The notes below the pieces were generated by a model. The model did no database searches. It was not told where the DNA came from and saw nothing but the letters and a program-made list of their open reading frames with translations. Source: a virus. From it: a stretch of 35,481 nucleotides of DNA. Location: the IMG/VR virus record IMGVR_UViG_3300010354_000262, positions 1-35,481 of that record, one strand, 5' to 3'. Of this stretch, positions 9,001-21,700 are shown piece by piece; position 1 is the stretch's first letter; the number at the start of each line of letters is the position of its first letter. The position numbers and the translations under genes are program-made.

Positions 9001-9701
9001 TGAAATATTGGTCAAGTGTAACTTCGTTATTAGTCTTTACCAACGATTACATTGCACGAGAAGGAAGATACGATTTAAAATTTCAATATTCTCATAACAG
9101 TGGGGAGCAAAGACGTATAGATCCTAGCAAGTCAAACATTATTGACATATACATTTTAACTTCTACATACGATTCAGAATACAGATCTTATGTTACTAAA
9201 AATGATTTATCCGAACCTCTTTCTTTAACGAGTAGTGAATTAGAAAAGAATTATAGCAGTTTTCTTAATGAAATAAAATCAGTTAGTGATGAAATAATTT
9301 TTCATCCTGTTAAGTATAAAAAGTTATTTGGAACAAGGTCTAATCTTCAACTACAAGCAACATTTAAGGCTGTAAGGAATACTAATGTTCTAACGAATGA
9401 TAACAATTTGAAGAATAGAATATTAACTTTGATTAATTCATTTTTTAATATTGAAAACTGGGATTTTGGACAAAATTTTTATTTCAGCGAGTTATCTACT
9501 TATGTTATGAACAGTCTAACACCTGAAATAACAAATTTTATTTTAGTACCTAAATTAAATTCCCCATTTGGTAGTTTATACGAAATAGGCTGTTTACCTG
9601 ATGAAATATTAATCAGTGTTGCTACTATCGATGATATTGAGATAATTGATGCAATCACCAGTACTCAAATACAATCTTCTAATTCTTTAATAAATTCGTA
9701 A
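6009..9701 (+). CDS. 6: gp6 baseplate wedge subunit, enlarged
   Basis: gp6 forms the ring-like core of the wedge with gp7 and gp25. The N-terminal 130 residues carry the family signature: FNDYIESSEYIALIDLIAFLGQ, then a helix with LETAQRRDSILRLAQLISYNP. A C-terminal region at about residues 1130-1230 (RILTLINSFFNIENWDFGQNF, then EITNFILVP) fits the baseplate-J-like end of gp6. At 1,230 residues it is nearly twice T4 gp6 (660). The extra length lies in the middle, including a module at about residues 632-706 with RYGLYRDPDYNGL at residue 649 that resembles DUF4214 repeats and has a homologue in the next gene. The gene is preceded by a putative late promoter and ends one base before the gp7-like gene. 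Confidence 0.9.
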   Translation: MIPDSTKKLLISEDWTKIYQSFKNADFKSYDFETIKRVMISYLQENYPEDFNDYIESSEYIALIDLIAFLGQNLSFRIDLNARENFLETAQRRDSILRLAQLISYNPSRNIPSSGLLKVTGISTTDSVIDANGVNLSDITINWNDPNNNDWYQQFINIINSTLTSNFGKTELSKVIDGIQTELYRVNSDNPDVPIYNFSKSVNGTGMSFEVVSASFADENYIYEEAPRPGNLFNLIYKNDNQGSGSINTGFFCLFKQGTLSLANFNISNPVPNEIIGINTPNINNTDVWLWQLNKQGNFDSLWTKVISNSGNNVIYNSISNSQRKIYSVASRTDDQIDLNFADGVFGDLPRGEFRLFYRQSNGLTYVIKPEQLSGIVISVPYTNSKGQPHTLQLTLSLQYTVSNSVGSETNESIQLKAPQNYYLQNRMITAEDYNIAPLNAGSDILKVKSVNRVSSGISRYFDLKDVTGKYSNTNIFGSDGILYKEYSENIFDFTFTSRNEIFSILKNTVSGIVDDIRLRSFFYDKYSRPELVSLDLKWFEVNKTPGQSRGYFYNTNGNYKVGEEYTDNNLKYVTEGAKIKFSAPEGKYFDKDNNLIGLSESESLGFNPVDFVNAAKGTNSYKNYYVKTMNILPLYIGNSSFSTISGTRYGLYRDPDYNGLKNFVDLSLTNNWTIDSTDLLNLFFTSLSSSDAARSQSQNKIYYSLEQINVGYSPIYKELPKDGKKYIWATVKQVILDGAGVLEDGTGSIILSDRIPSDAIPIEILTRYPEILDYSFENEIVNLCSNYKNFGLTVDVITRGWSFILNSNLNIKDPFNLNTQGDVLDQNLDSSWLISFIWNGKNYRITSRILNYIFESEKETAFYVDNSSLNYDYTSNLIIKDQILLLPINLNSRSESIGENNIYQIDNLVIESDGFVDNSKVIISFYDYNNLGEISNPDSFSDIVESNYIYFKINSDRTKFNLTRESVIELDNEDLVTDSMKIDGQLFYFTNPNINVMKYWSSVTSLLVFTNDYIAREGRYDLKFQYSHNSGEQRRIDPSKSNIIDIYILTSTYDSEYRSYVTKNDLSEPLSLTSSELEKNYSSFLNEIKSVSDEIIFHPVKYKKLFGTRSNLQLQATFKAVRNTNVLTNDNNLKNRILTLINSFFNIENWDFGQNFYFSELSTYVMNSLTPEITNFILVPKLNSPFGSLYEIGCLPDEILISVATIDDIEIIDAITSTQIQSSNSLINS
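7902..8126 (+). other. DUF4214-like module inside gp6
   Basis: Residues about 632-706 of gp6 read ILPLYIGNSS, then RYGLYRDPDYNGLKNFVD, then a helical stretch ending NKIYYS. The core L-[YF]-R-D-P-D-x-x-G-L resembles DUF4214 repeats (typically LFGRxPDxxGLxYW). It aligns with the module at 16288-16542 in the gp7-like gene. T4 gp6 is too short to include it, so I infer an inserted or exchanged module. Confidence 0.55.
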
Positions 9702-9702
9702 A

Positions 9703-12700
9703 ATGGCTAATAATAAAAAATCTTCTCAGTTTCTTCCTAATTATTATCAAACTGATAAGAATAAAAAGTTTTTGTCTAGCACAATAGATGAATTCTTTAA
9801 ATCTCCTGATCTTCAAAGAATAGATGGGTACATTGGTCAAAAAGCTGTTTTAAATTATGATCCTTCTATTGATGTTTATATAAATGAAACTACACAATCA
9901 AGACAAAACTATCAATTAGAACCTGCATTGGTTTTTAAAACTGCTGAAGGAGAAATTGAAAATGTAATCTTTTATGAAGATATCATTAATAAGATAAAAA
10001 CTTCTGGCGGTTATAATCAAAACATAGATAAGATTTTTAATTCTAAGATCTACCCATTTGCACCACCGATTGATTGGGACAAGCTCGTAAATTACGATCA
10101 ATATTATTGGCTACCACAAGGCCCGGAACCTATTTTTATTTCAACAACAACTATTGGTAATTTAATAGGACAACCTAGTTTCATTATGACCAATACTTAT
10201 AGTTTAAGTAACGGTATGAAATTAATTTTTGATAAGGATCTATCTACTGGAACAACCTATATTTTTTCTAATACAGAATATATTGTAGAAGGAGTTGGAA
10301 ATAGTATTACACTTATAGATTTTTCTAAATTAGAACCAAATTTAAATTTATGTAGCGTGACTAATGAAACATTTGATAATACACCTTTTGATTATTTTGG
10401 TTTCGATTCGGACGGTGCTACTCCTTCTATTCCAGACTATATTACAATTAATAAGGCCAGTAAAGATTTAAATCCTTGGACAAGATATAATAGATGGTTT
10501 CATAAAAGCATAGTTACTACCACTGCTGTTATTAATAATCTTGAATTAACTTTAGAAACTTTTACTCGTGCTCTACGTCCTATAGTTGAATTTCAGCCTA
10601 GCATTCAATTATACAATTTTGGAACAACAGCAATTGGTTCTGTTGATTTAATTGACGATAGTACTGTAGATCCTACCAGTTTAAATGGGCTTGTTGGATA
10701 TTATATAGATGAAATTTTACTAGAAGATGGATACAAAGTTATCTTCAATAATAATTCAAATTTGGTTGATAGAAAAAAGATTTATAAGGTAACATTTTCA
10801 ACTGTAACAAATTTAATTTCTTTAATCGAAGATGTAATTGTTGTAGATAATTTAGATAGTATATCTGTAATATATGGTAAAAAATATCAAGGACAAAGTT
10901 TTCATTACGATGAAAATTCACTAACTTGGATTCAATCTCAAAGCCATGATATACATAATCAAGCTCCTGTTTTTGATGCATTTGATGCTAACGGCATTAG
11001 AGTCAACGATCTTTTCGATGAAAATAATTTTTCTGGAACAAAGATTTTTGGATACGATATTGGTACAGGTGTAAATGACACTGTCTTAGGTTTTCCAATA
11101 AGCTATAACCAAAATTTAATTGGCATAGGCAGTTTTAATTTTAGAAATTATTTTTCTACAGATACTTTTAATTATGTTATCAATAATGTTTCAAATTCAA
11201 CTAATTTAAATTCTTACTTTTTTAAATCAAATTCTACAGCAACATCGACTCTGCAGAACATTTTTAATCAAAGTGTTAATAATACTATTCCTATAATACA
11301 GAATTTTGAAATCTCAACTTCTACCTCCACATTAGTAATTGATTGTATTGATGTACCAATAAGCAGTGTTGGACTTGATATAAAAACGTTTATAAACAAT
11401 AAGTATCGTCAAATTGGTTATTTGGTTAATTCTACATCGTCAGTAATTACCAATAACGAGAACTTTAATACAGATGATTTTGTAACGGTAAAAGTATATT
11501 CTACACAAACATCTAATTCAAACGGTTATTACGAAACTGTTCCTAGTTTGAGTAGTAATCCTTTAAATGAGACAATAAGCACTATGACTTATAGTCAACT
11601 TTTAGATTATGTTGGATCGATGGTACCTAGCATCGGATTGTTTAAAGGTGAATATCCTGGAGAAAGTAATCTTAGAGATTTGGACAATATAAGCTCTTAT
11701 GGTAAGACATTAATTTCAAACGAAAATTTAATTTCCTTTGTTAAATTATTTTTAGGTCATGAAGATTATAATGTTATTACGGCAATGCAATGGGTGTCAG
11801 AACAGTACAATTCTTTTAAACAAAATTTCTTAAGAATCGCAGCCGAATATAACAATAACAATGATCCAGTTGCCGCAGTTGATTCTATACTAGAGGAATT
11901 ATTTAAAAATAAGTTACTAGATGAACCTTTTTATAGCTCTGATATGATAGGGTTTGGTGATAGTAAACAAATTCAAAGTTTTTCTATAGAAACAACATCA
12001 ACAGTTGAATTGCCCATCGCTAATAATTTTGATTTGTCAAGATTATCTTTTGAATCATGTTTAATATACAGGAATGATGAACAATTAATAAATGAAGTTG
12101 ATTATACATTTAATTATGATCAGGCAACTGTTAGTTTTGTAGAACAATTAGATGCTGGAGATACAGTTGATATTCATTACTATAATTCCACATTAGGGTC
12201 ATATATTCCTCCTACGCCAACTAAACACGGTTTGTATTTCAAGTATGTTCCTGAATTGTTTACCGATAATAGATATGTAGACCAGCCAGTTGATATGATT
12301 AGGGGTCACGACGGTTCTTTAATTAAAGCATTTGGTGATTATAGAGATGATATTATTCTAGAATTAGAAAAGAGAATTTACAATAATATTAAAACTAATT
12401 ACAATAAAGAAATCTTTAATATATGGAATAAGATACCCGGCGGATTTAGAAATAACAAATATTCTAAACAAGAATTTGAAAAAATATTAGAAAAAGATTT
12501 TACTTATTGGGTAACTAAAAATGGTGTTAATTTTACCGAAAATACAACAAGCGATTATGATGTTGAAAAGAGTAGGAACTATATTGATGCCGTAGATAAA
12601 GTTAGAGGAAATGTTTTAAATGGTTCTTATAGAAGTATTTTTAGATTTTTATACGATACAGATAGGGCAGAAACTCATCCTTGGGAATGTTTAGGTTTTA

Positions 12701-15700
12701 CTTATAAACCTTCTTGGTGGGAAGCCCGTTACGGAACAGTTTATAATTTTTTTAATAATTTACTTTGGAATGAAGTATTGTCCGGGATTATAGCAGATCC
12801 TGATAATCCTACAATAGATTTTGATTTCTTTAGAAGTGGGGCACTGGTGCCTGCTACACAATTTTCTGAACTAGCACCTGTAGATTATGTTTGTTATGTC
12901 TTTGAAACAGATAACAATACGCAGTCAGAATGGGAATTTGGCGATTTTGGTCCGGCAGAAGTGGCATGGAGAAACAGCAGTTATTACCCATTCAGTCTAC
13001 AAGCAGCCTTAATTCTATTACATCCAAACGAATATCTTTCTAAACAGTTTGATCTAAGTAGAGTATCTAAAAATATTAATGGTCAAATTATTTGGACTGA
13101 AGATAATTCATACCTAAGTCCTAAAAAGTTATTAATACAAGGTCTTAATATAGATCAAATATCTGGCTTCGGTAATTTTTTACTTGAGTACGGAAGTTTT
13201 AAATCAAAAAACTATAAAGAAATATTCGCACAAAGGTTAGCAAATTTAGACGTAAATCTTGCCTATAAAGTCGGTGGATTTACAACTCAGGATAAAATAC
13301 AAATTAAAATAAATGCTGTTGATCCAGAGTCAACAAGTCCTGGTTTGGTTTTACCTAAAGAAGATTTTTCTATAAAATTAAATGTAAGTGACTCTGCAGA
13401 AGTTTTAGATATATCTGGAGTCATTGTTCAAAAGGTTGGAGACAAAAAATATTCTGTTAAGGGGTATAGTAGAAAAAATCTTTCTTTTCAAATATATAAA
13501 CCAATTATAAACAAAAATTCTTTGTCAGTACAAATTGGAGGAATTCCTGAAAAGTATGTTGAATGGAAACCATATTTTGGAGAGGAAATTGTTGGATTTA
13601 GTAAGACAGACTTAGCAACAGCCAATTCTTACAGTCAAAAATTTTATAAGCAAGGACAAATTGTTAGATATGATAATGAATATTATCGTGTTAAAGTCAG
13701 TCATAATGCTTCTAAAGAATTTAATAAAGACTTTTATCAAAAACTTTCTAAATTACCTTATACAGGCGGAGTAAAAGTTTTAACATCGTCGCAGTTTGAG
13801 AATATTGTAACCACTGTACCTTACGGAACAGTGTTTACATCTGTACAAGATGTTTACAGTTTCTTAATAGGTTATGGAAATTATTTAGAAAAGCAAGGCT
13901 TTATTTTTGACTATTATCAAAACGATTTAGGATCTATTTTAGATTGGAGTTATTCAGCAAAAGAATTTTTATTCTGGACTACTCAAAATTGGGCAAATGG
14001 TAATTTAATAACATTATCTCCTTTTGTAGAATATTTAAAATTTAGCAGACAGAATTATATTGTAGACGATATTTTTGCTAAGAAATATGAATATTCATTA
14101 CAGACCGCTGATGGAATTTCATTCAATAAAGAAAATGTTGATGTTAGTAGAGATGAAAATGAGTTTGTTTTAAAGACAGTTAATACCGAAGATGGTATCT
14201 TTTTCGCCCAATTAAACTTAATACAAAAAGAACATATTTTTGTTTTCAACAATACAACAATTTTTAACGATACTATTTTTGATAGACCATCAGGGTATAG
14301 ACAAAAAAGAATGAAACTATCTGGATTTAGAACTAGTAATTGGAACGGAGATTTGTCTAGTCCTGGATTTTTATTTTACAAAAATGATTATTCAGAATGG
14401 GAACCTTACGAAACATATAGTATCGGTGATATAGTCAGATACAATACAAAGTTTTATCAGTCAAATCAAAACAATTTAGGAACAGAATCTTTTGATTTTG
14501 CACAATGGTCTCTTTTAAATTCTAGATATAATGACGCACTACTACCTAACTTTGATTATAAAATTACTCAATTTGAAGACTTTTATAGTAACGATATAGA
14601 TAATTTTGATATTAGTCAGCAACAACTGTCTCAACATTTAATAGGATACACCCCTCGCAGATATCTAAGTAAAATAATTACAGATCCTATTGCTCAATAT
14701 AAATTCTATCAAGGATTTATTAGAGAAAAGGGAACTAAAAAAGTTCTTTCGAATATTATAAAAACCACACAAGATAGGACTAATAATTCTATCGAACTCC
14801 TTGAAGAGTGGGCATTTAGAGTTGGAGAATATGGTGGATTCCCTACATTTAAAGAATTAGAATTTATTTTAGATGAGGGAAGATCCTTAGAAAATCCTTA
14901 TCTTGTAAAAATAACAGACAGCATCTTAGATGATTCAAAAAGTTTAATTCATTATACTAGCAGTACAGATATTTTAATCAAACCGAATGATTTTGATATA
15001 AACAATGTTTTTTACACATCTACCGGAACATTTGAAAAAAATTCTTTAAAAATGTTAAACGCAGGATATGTTAGATTTGATGATGTAACTACTACTGCAT
15101 ACGATAAAAATAGTGTATTAGATATAGCAAATAATAGTTTGATACAAAATGGAAATACTATTTGGGTTGGGTTTTTAGAAAATGGCGATTGGACAGTTTA
15201 TAGGTATCAAAAGCAAAGAGCAAAAATTACTGGTGTTTATGTAAGCAGTCCAGGTGCTACATTAACATTTGTCTGTAACACCCATCATTATATTGAAGTA
15301 GGTGATATAATATCAGTTGTAAATTTTAATCAACAGGTTAATGGTGTATACAAAGTAATAGATATTCCTAATCTATCACAATTTACTGTAGCATCGACTA
15401 TAGCAGGAATTTCTAACGAACCTTTGTTAAGTTTTGGCTCGTTGTTCAAATTTGAAAATACTAGATTTAATAGTTTTGCTAGTTGGAGTCTTACGAAAGA
15501 TCAATTTAATTTAGGAATAGGTTCAAAGGTTTGGATAGATAAGGACGACACTGATAAATGGGGTGTATATGAAAAAATTGATAATTTCAATACAGCTGAA
15601 GAATATAAAATTTCTAATTTCCCTATAGGGCAAGAATTTGGAAATAAAATTTTTGCCAATTCAGCAACAGATGTAGTTCTAGTAGGAGCACCTAATTTTA

Positions 15701-18700
15701 ATTTTCCTACTTCTTTAACTTTTGGCAAAGTAAGATATTACAAACAAGTAAAATCTAAATTACAAACACTATTTGACATTGACTTAAACTATAACAATAA
15801 TTATGCAGCAAACACTGCCACTGATTTTGGTTATTCTTTAAACTATGACATAGGTAAAGAATTGATCATTATTGGAGCGCCTAATGCTACATATGTGAGA
15901 GCAACAACTTCAACTTCTACTTTAATTTGTATATCATCTTCAACATTTATTCCATATAGACCTTTCATAAATGAAGGCCTGGTTAAAATTGCCACCAAGA
16001 ATTCGAGATCTAATGGAGAGACTACAAAAGTTGTTATTGCTCAACCTTATAGTGGGACTACATCAACTATAGAAAATTCTAGATTTGGACATTCATTATA
16101 TATTAATCAGGTTTCAATTTCCAATACAACTACGTTATTAGTAGGCGCTCCTGGTAATGATGCATTTGTTGGCACTGGAACTGTGTTTGCCTACAAGATT
16201 AATTTATTAGATGTTAATCAACTTAATTTTGATTTGGATTCGTTTGTTAATACCTATCGAGGCACCTATACTTTTACAGATTATAAAAACAAGACTTTGA
16301 CAATATTGCCATACTATGTGACAAATAATCTTTACGTTGTAAATTCAGTTAACAGATATGGGTTATTTAGAGACCCTGACAATGCAGGTCTTGCTTATTG
16401 GGTAGAAGCCGGTCTTGTGACTGGTATTGACGGCCAGACTGAAGTGGCAAATACTGCTTTCTTTAACGCTATAGATGCTGACACGTCTACTTTCGATTAT
16501 GATAGATCATTCACAAATAATAAGCTATATCAAAAACAAGGAACTATTGATTTAAGATCATTTTTTACTAGTACAATTAAAGTTTTGTCTACAACAAGTG
16601 TAACCTTGAATCAGGGATCGAAATGGGGTTATGCTATAAGTGGAGATAAAGAAGGTAATAATATTGCCGTAACTGCACCTAGTTATTTCTCTAGTGGTAG
16701 TAAAGGTCTTGTTCAGATCTTTAATAAAAATTTACAATGGAAGCAGACTATAGAAAGTCCATTAAACAATAATGATGAATTTGGGTATAGCGTAAAAATA
16801 TCATCTACAGGTAAATTTTTGTTTGTTGGAAGCAATAGGTCGTTAGCCAGTTTGGAGACATATGGTAAGGTAGTTGTTTATCTTCAAAATTCTAGCGGTT
16901 ACTATGAACTAAATCAAATAATTGAAAATCCAGTGTTTAATTCTGATCTAAAATTTGGTCAAAGCATAGATATCTCTGACGATGAAAATCTTCTTGTCAT
17001 TAGTTCACTAGGAACAAATAAATCAGAAGAAGTAAAATTTTATCAAAGCACTGTGAGTAAAAAAGGTGAAACAACCTTCGATAAAGGTCAGACAAGATTT
17101 GTAACAGTAGTTCCTAATTCCGGTTCTGTTTATACCTATCAGAAATTCGGTGATAAATTTGTTCAATCTGTAGAATTAATACCTGCTGACCTTCAGATAA
17201 ACGGAAAATATGGACATTCGGTTGTCGTAACCGATAAGGATATTTTTGTAGGGGCACCGTCGTATCCTTTAATCCCATCCACTGAAGATCTTTCTTTGTT
17301 GTATAAATTTTCGATAAAAGATTTAACTAAACAGGTTTGGAATAAACTCAGGTATCAAGAAGATCTTATCGATATTGAAAAATTTAGAAGAATTTCTTTG
17401 ATAGATAATTCTTCTGATACACTGATAGACTATCTAGATGTATTTGATCCACTGAAAGGACGAATTCCTGGAATAGCAGATCAAGAAATAAAATATAAGT
17501 CTGTGGCAGATCCTGCTATATATTCAATAGGATCTGTGGGAACAGTAAATGACTCTACTAAAAATTGGCTAGATGACCATATTGGAGAATTATGGTGGGA
17601 TTTAAGCACAGCCAAATATGTATGGTACGAACAAGGCAATGAAATTTATAAAAAGAATAACTGGGGTAAATTATTCCCTGGGGCTAATATAGATGTTTAT
17701 GAATGGGTAAGATCAACGTTGACACCTAGTGAATGGGCTGCTAAAGCAGATACTTCTGAAGGATTGTCAAATGGTATTAGTGGTCAACCTAAATATGTTG
17801 ATAATTCCATTATCAGTGTAAAGCAAGTATTAAACACTGTTACCGGGTCATTTGAAAATGTATATTTCTTTTGGGTAAAAAATAAAACAATTGTACCTGA
17901 TATAGAAAATAGAAGAATTAGTGCCTTAGAAGTTTCGAGATTAATCGCAGATCCTGTTGCGTACGGACAAAAAATTTGTGAAATCATTGGTAATAATTCA
18001 TTGGCATTGGCTAATGTTCAAAATTACCTTGTAGGAAAAAATATAAGTTTAAACCTTGTCTATGATGAAATTAATAACCCTATTCCGTTACATACAGAAT
18101 GGCAACTTGTAAGAGAAGGTGATACTTCGTCGAAAATTCCTAAATTAGTAGAGCAGAAAATCATTGATAGTCTAATAGGATTAGATAAATTAGGCAATGA
18201 AGTTCCTGATACAAATTTGACATATAGAAATCGATATGGAATATCCATTCGACCTCGTCAAACAATATTTAAAGACAGATTTAATGCTGTAAGGAATTTA
18301 ATCACATTTGCTAATAACATATTACTAGAAAATAGAATTTATGGTATTGTTGATTTTGAAAATTTAAATGCACAGGAACCAGTTCCTGTAGAATCAGATA
18401 GAGAGTATGATTATATTGTTGATGATCGAGATATACTAGAACTTATTGATACAACTAATTTTAAACAGGCAAAGATTAGTTGTAATATCACAAATGGAAT
18501 AATAACTAAAATTAATATTTTAGACCCAGGATTTGGATATCAATTTCCTCCTAAAGTTACTATAACACCTGCATCAGACACTACATTAGAAACATTTATA
18601 GATTCTAATGGAAGAGTAATTAGAGTAGAGATTATTCAAAGTGCGGAAACATATGTTAGAAAGATTTTATTCCCTGATGATTGGACAACTTACTCAGCAT

Positions 18701-21700
18701 CACAAAAAATTAATTGGTATAATATTAATAATGTAACTCCTACAGAATTACGTACATTATTTTTTGTTGACGAAAATACTTTAATGTACATGGCATTAAA
18801 TGGATACAAATATTCTAAAGAAATTTTAACTGGTACACCAAGTAAAAGTGCCTCAGTTGTAGGAATATATGATGCTACTCCACCTCGGTTAGAAGTTAGA
18901 CCTCATGCTGTACTAGTTCGAGTTGATAATTTATCAAATAATAGGTGGAGTTTAAATTCGTTTGATTACGATAATAAACTTTGGATAAAATCTAGAACCC
19001 AATTATATAATACTCCTTTATTTTGGGATTATGTAGATTACAAGTCTTCTACTTTTAATCAATATAAGGCCTTTTCTGCCATAATTCCAAATTTATATGA
19101 AATTAGTAATGTAGAAAATATTGTCGAGGGTGATTATGTCAAGGTAATTAACCTTGGCAACGGACGTCAAGGAATATTAGAAAAAGTTAGATCCGGCGAA
19201 ATCGGAACATTCAGTGAAGATTGGAATATTGTTTTCAATGAACTTGCTACAATTCAATTTAAGGAATCGTTATGGAATTTACCCAATACAAACTTTGGAT
19301 TTGATAAGTCTTCTATTGACGAAACCTTATATGATCAATTACCTAATATTGAATTAAAATATATTTTAGAGGCATTAAAAAATCAAATCTTTATAAATGA
19401 TTTAAAAGTTTATTGGAATTTATTTTGTTTCGGTGCTGTGAAATATGCCTTTACAGAACAAAAATTTTTAGATTGGGCATTTAAAACTAGCTTTGTTGTT
19501 GTTAAAAGTAGAACTAATAATTTAGAGAGACCATCTGCTTATAGATTAGATAATAGTCAATATTATGAAGATTTTGTAAAAGAAGTAAAGCCTTATAGAA
19601 CAAAGATTAGGAATTTTGTAGGTGTTAATTCTTACACAGAAAATGCAGGAGTGTTTACTACTGATTTTGATGTACCTGCCACGTTTGATGAAACTCTACA
19701 ACTATTTTTAGGTGCTGTATCTTTTGCTAATGCTGTTAATAGTCCTTTGTTTGTTAATGAGCCTTATAAGAGTTGGAGAGATAATAGGCTATTTTATGTA
19801 AAAGAAATTTTGATTGCCGATGGCGGCACTGGTTATATTTCGCCTCCTCAAGTTCAAATCAATGGCGGATTATATAATAATTCTGCTCCTTCTGATAAAG
19901 CAATTGCCAAGGCTTATATCAGAAACGGTTCTGTATATAAAGTAGATGTAATTTATGGAGGAAAAGATTATCAAGTAAGACCGAGAGTTGAATTTTCTGG
20001 AGGATCATTTACAAGAAAAGCCAAGGCATCTGCGATAATAGCTAATGATACAACTAGAAGAAATATAGTTGGAATTAAATTTGATAGATATTCTTCAGAA
20101 CCAGATATACTTAATTATGAAGTTGATTATACATTTCCTGATCCGTGCGACGGGTCAACACTTGAATTTACCTTGCCATTCAGAGCAGATACAAACAAGC
20201 AGTATATATTTCCTACTCTAGATAAAAAGTTAGTTTTATCTACTGATTATAGGATAGATGAATTAACTGAGAAAGTAGATGGATTTACAACCATTTATAG
20301 TATATTTAAATTTGTAAATTATGTTCCTAAAAATGGTCAAATATTAAGGGTAGTCTATAGAAAACATGTCAGCTTATATAATGCTATAGATAGAGTAAAT
20401 CAATATTATACTCCGACAGACGAAATGGTAGGAAAAAGTTTACCATTATTAATGACCGGCCTAGAATACCCATTCACAAAATTAGAAGGGTTAAAGTTTG
20501 ATTATTCTACCCCATTATTGAATACTGGGACAAACATTATTAGAAATATTCCTGTATTTCCTGTTGATTGGGGAACTTACTCAGCGTCACAAAAAATTAA
20601 TTGGTTTAACATCAATAATGTTACTCCTACAGAATTGCGTACAGTATTTTTGATTGACGAAAATACTTTATTGTACATGGCATTAAACGGATACAAATAT
20701 TCTGAAGAAGTCTTAACTGGTAAAACTAGTTCAAGTTTCTCAGTTGTTGGAGTATACGACAATGGGGGAGGATGGAATGATTTTGTAGGTGATTATAGTA
20801 AGAAAAAACTTATCTCTCCTGCTACAACAAGTTCTACAACATTGTATCTTAATAATGTTTCTGGATTAAAAGTCGGTCAGCATATTAATTTCCTCAATAC
20901 CGCTAGTCAAAAGTTTAGGACAGGAACTGTTATTACTAGTATTTTAACTGGTAGTAATTCTATTACAATAAGTAGTCCTTCATATTATTTGATTAAATCC
21001 TTTGCCTCTGCTACCACAATAGGAACATATATACAGTTTGATACCTATGAAAACTTTAATGGTGAGATTAAAGAAGGTGATAATTTATATATATCCGGTA
21101 TAACCACAGGAGGATATGATGGGTATTATACTGTTTTAGAATTGAACGGAAATAACTCCTTTATAACTACTGCCCATTCTACATTATCTAGTACTAGCAC
21201 TTCGTGGACTACTGCTACTGTCAGGGTATTAAGTATCCTATCTGATATTGAAGTTCAAAATAATGTTATAGGTGAATATAATTTCTATTTAGGACCCTGT
21301 ACATTTCCAGAATGGACTATTTCTGCTAGATCACCAAGTGTAATGGAAGGTTATACCGCAACATTCTTTATTGACGCATTAGATTATTCTCAAGTTGACT
21401 TTAGCAAAGCAAGAACCTTTGGTTATTTCTTGAGCGGAAGCAATATTACTTCAGGTGATTTCACTCCAAGTCAATTGTCTGCCACAGTTACAACATCTTC
21501 TTTGTCATTGCCATATACTTTTACAATTACAATTGCCGATGATGCGGTATCCGAAAATACTGAAACTTTAACTGTTAGTCTGTTTACGTTTGATACTGCA
21601 TCTCCCGGTACTTCGCCATTTAGTACTGTCTCAAATACAACAATTAAACTAAGAGATAGACCTCCCGGTCCAGAATCATTCTATATTTCAGCATCTAGTA

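Noticed and set aside
9685-9692. AATAAATT just before the gp7-like gene as a late promoter
   Set aside because: The last base of the motif does not match, and the site lies within the gp6 coding end, too close to the next ATG.
18670-20760. Direct repeats as a mobile element or CRISPR-like array
   Set aside because: There are only two copies, both in frame within one gene, with no transposase, terminal inverted repeats or regular spacing.
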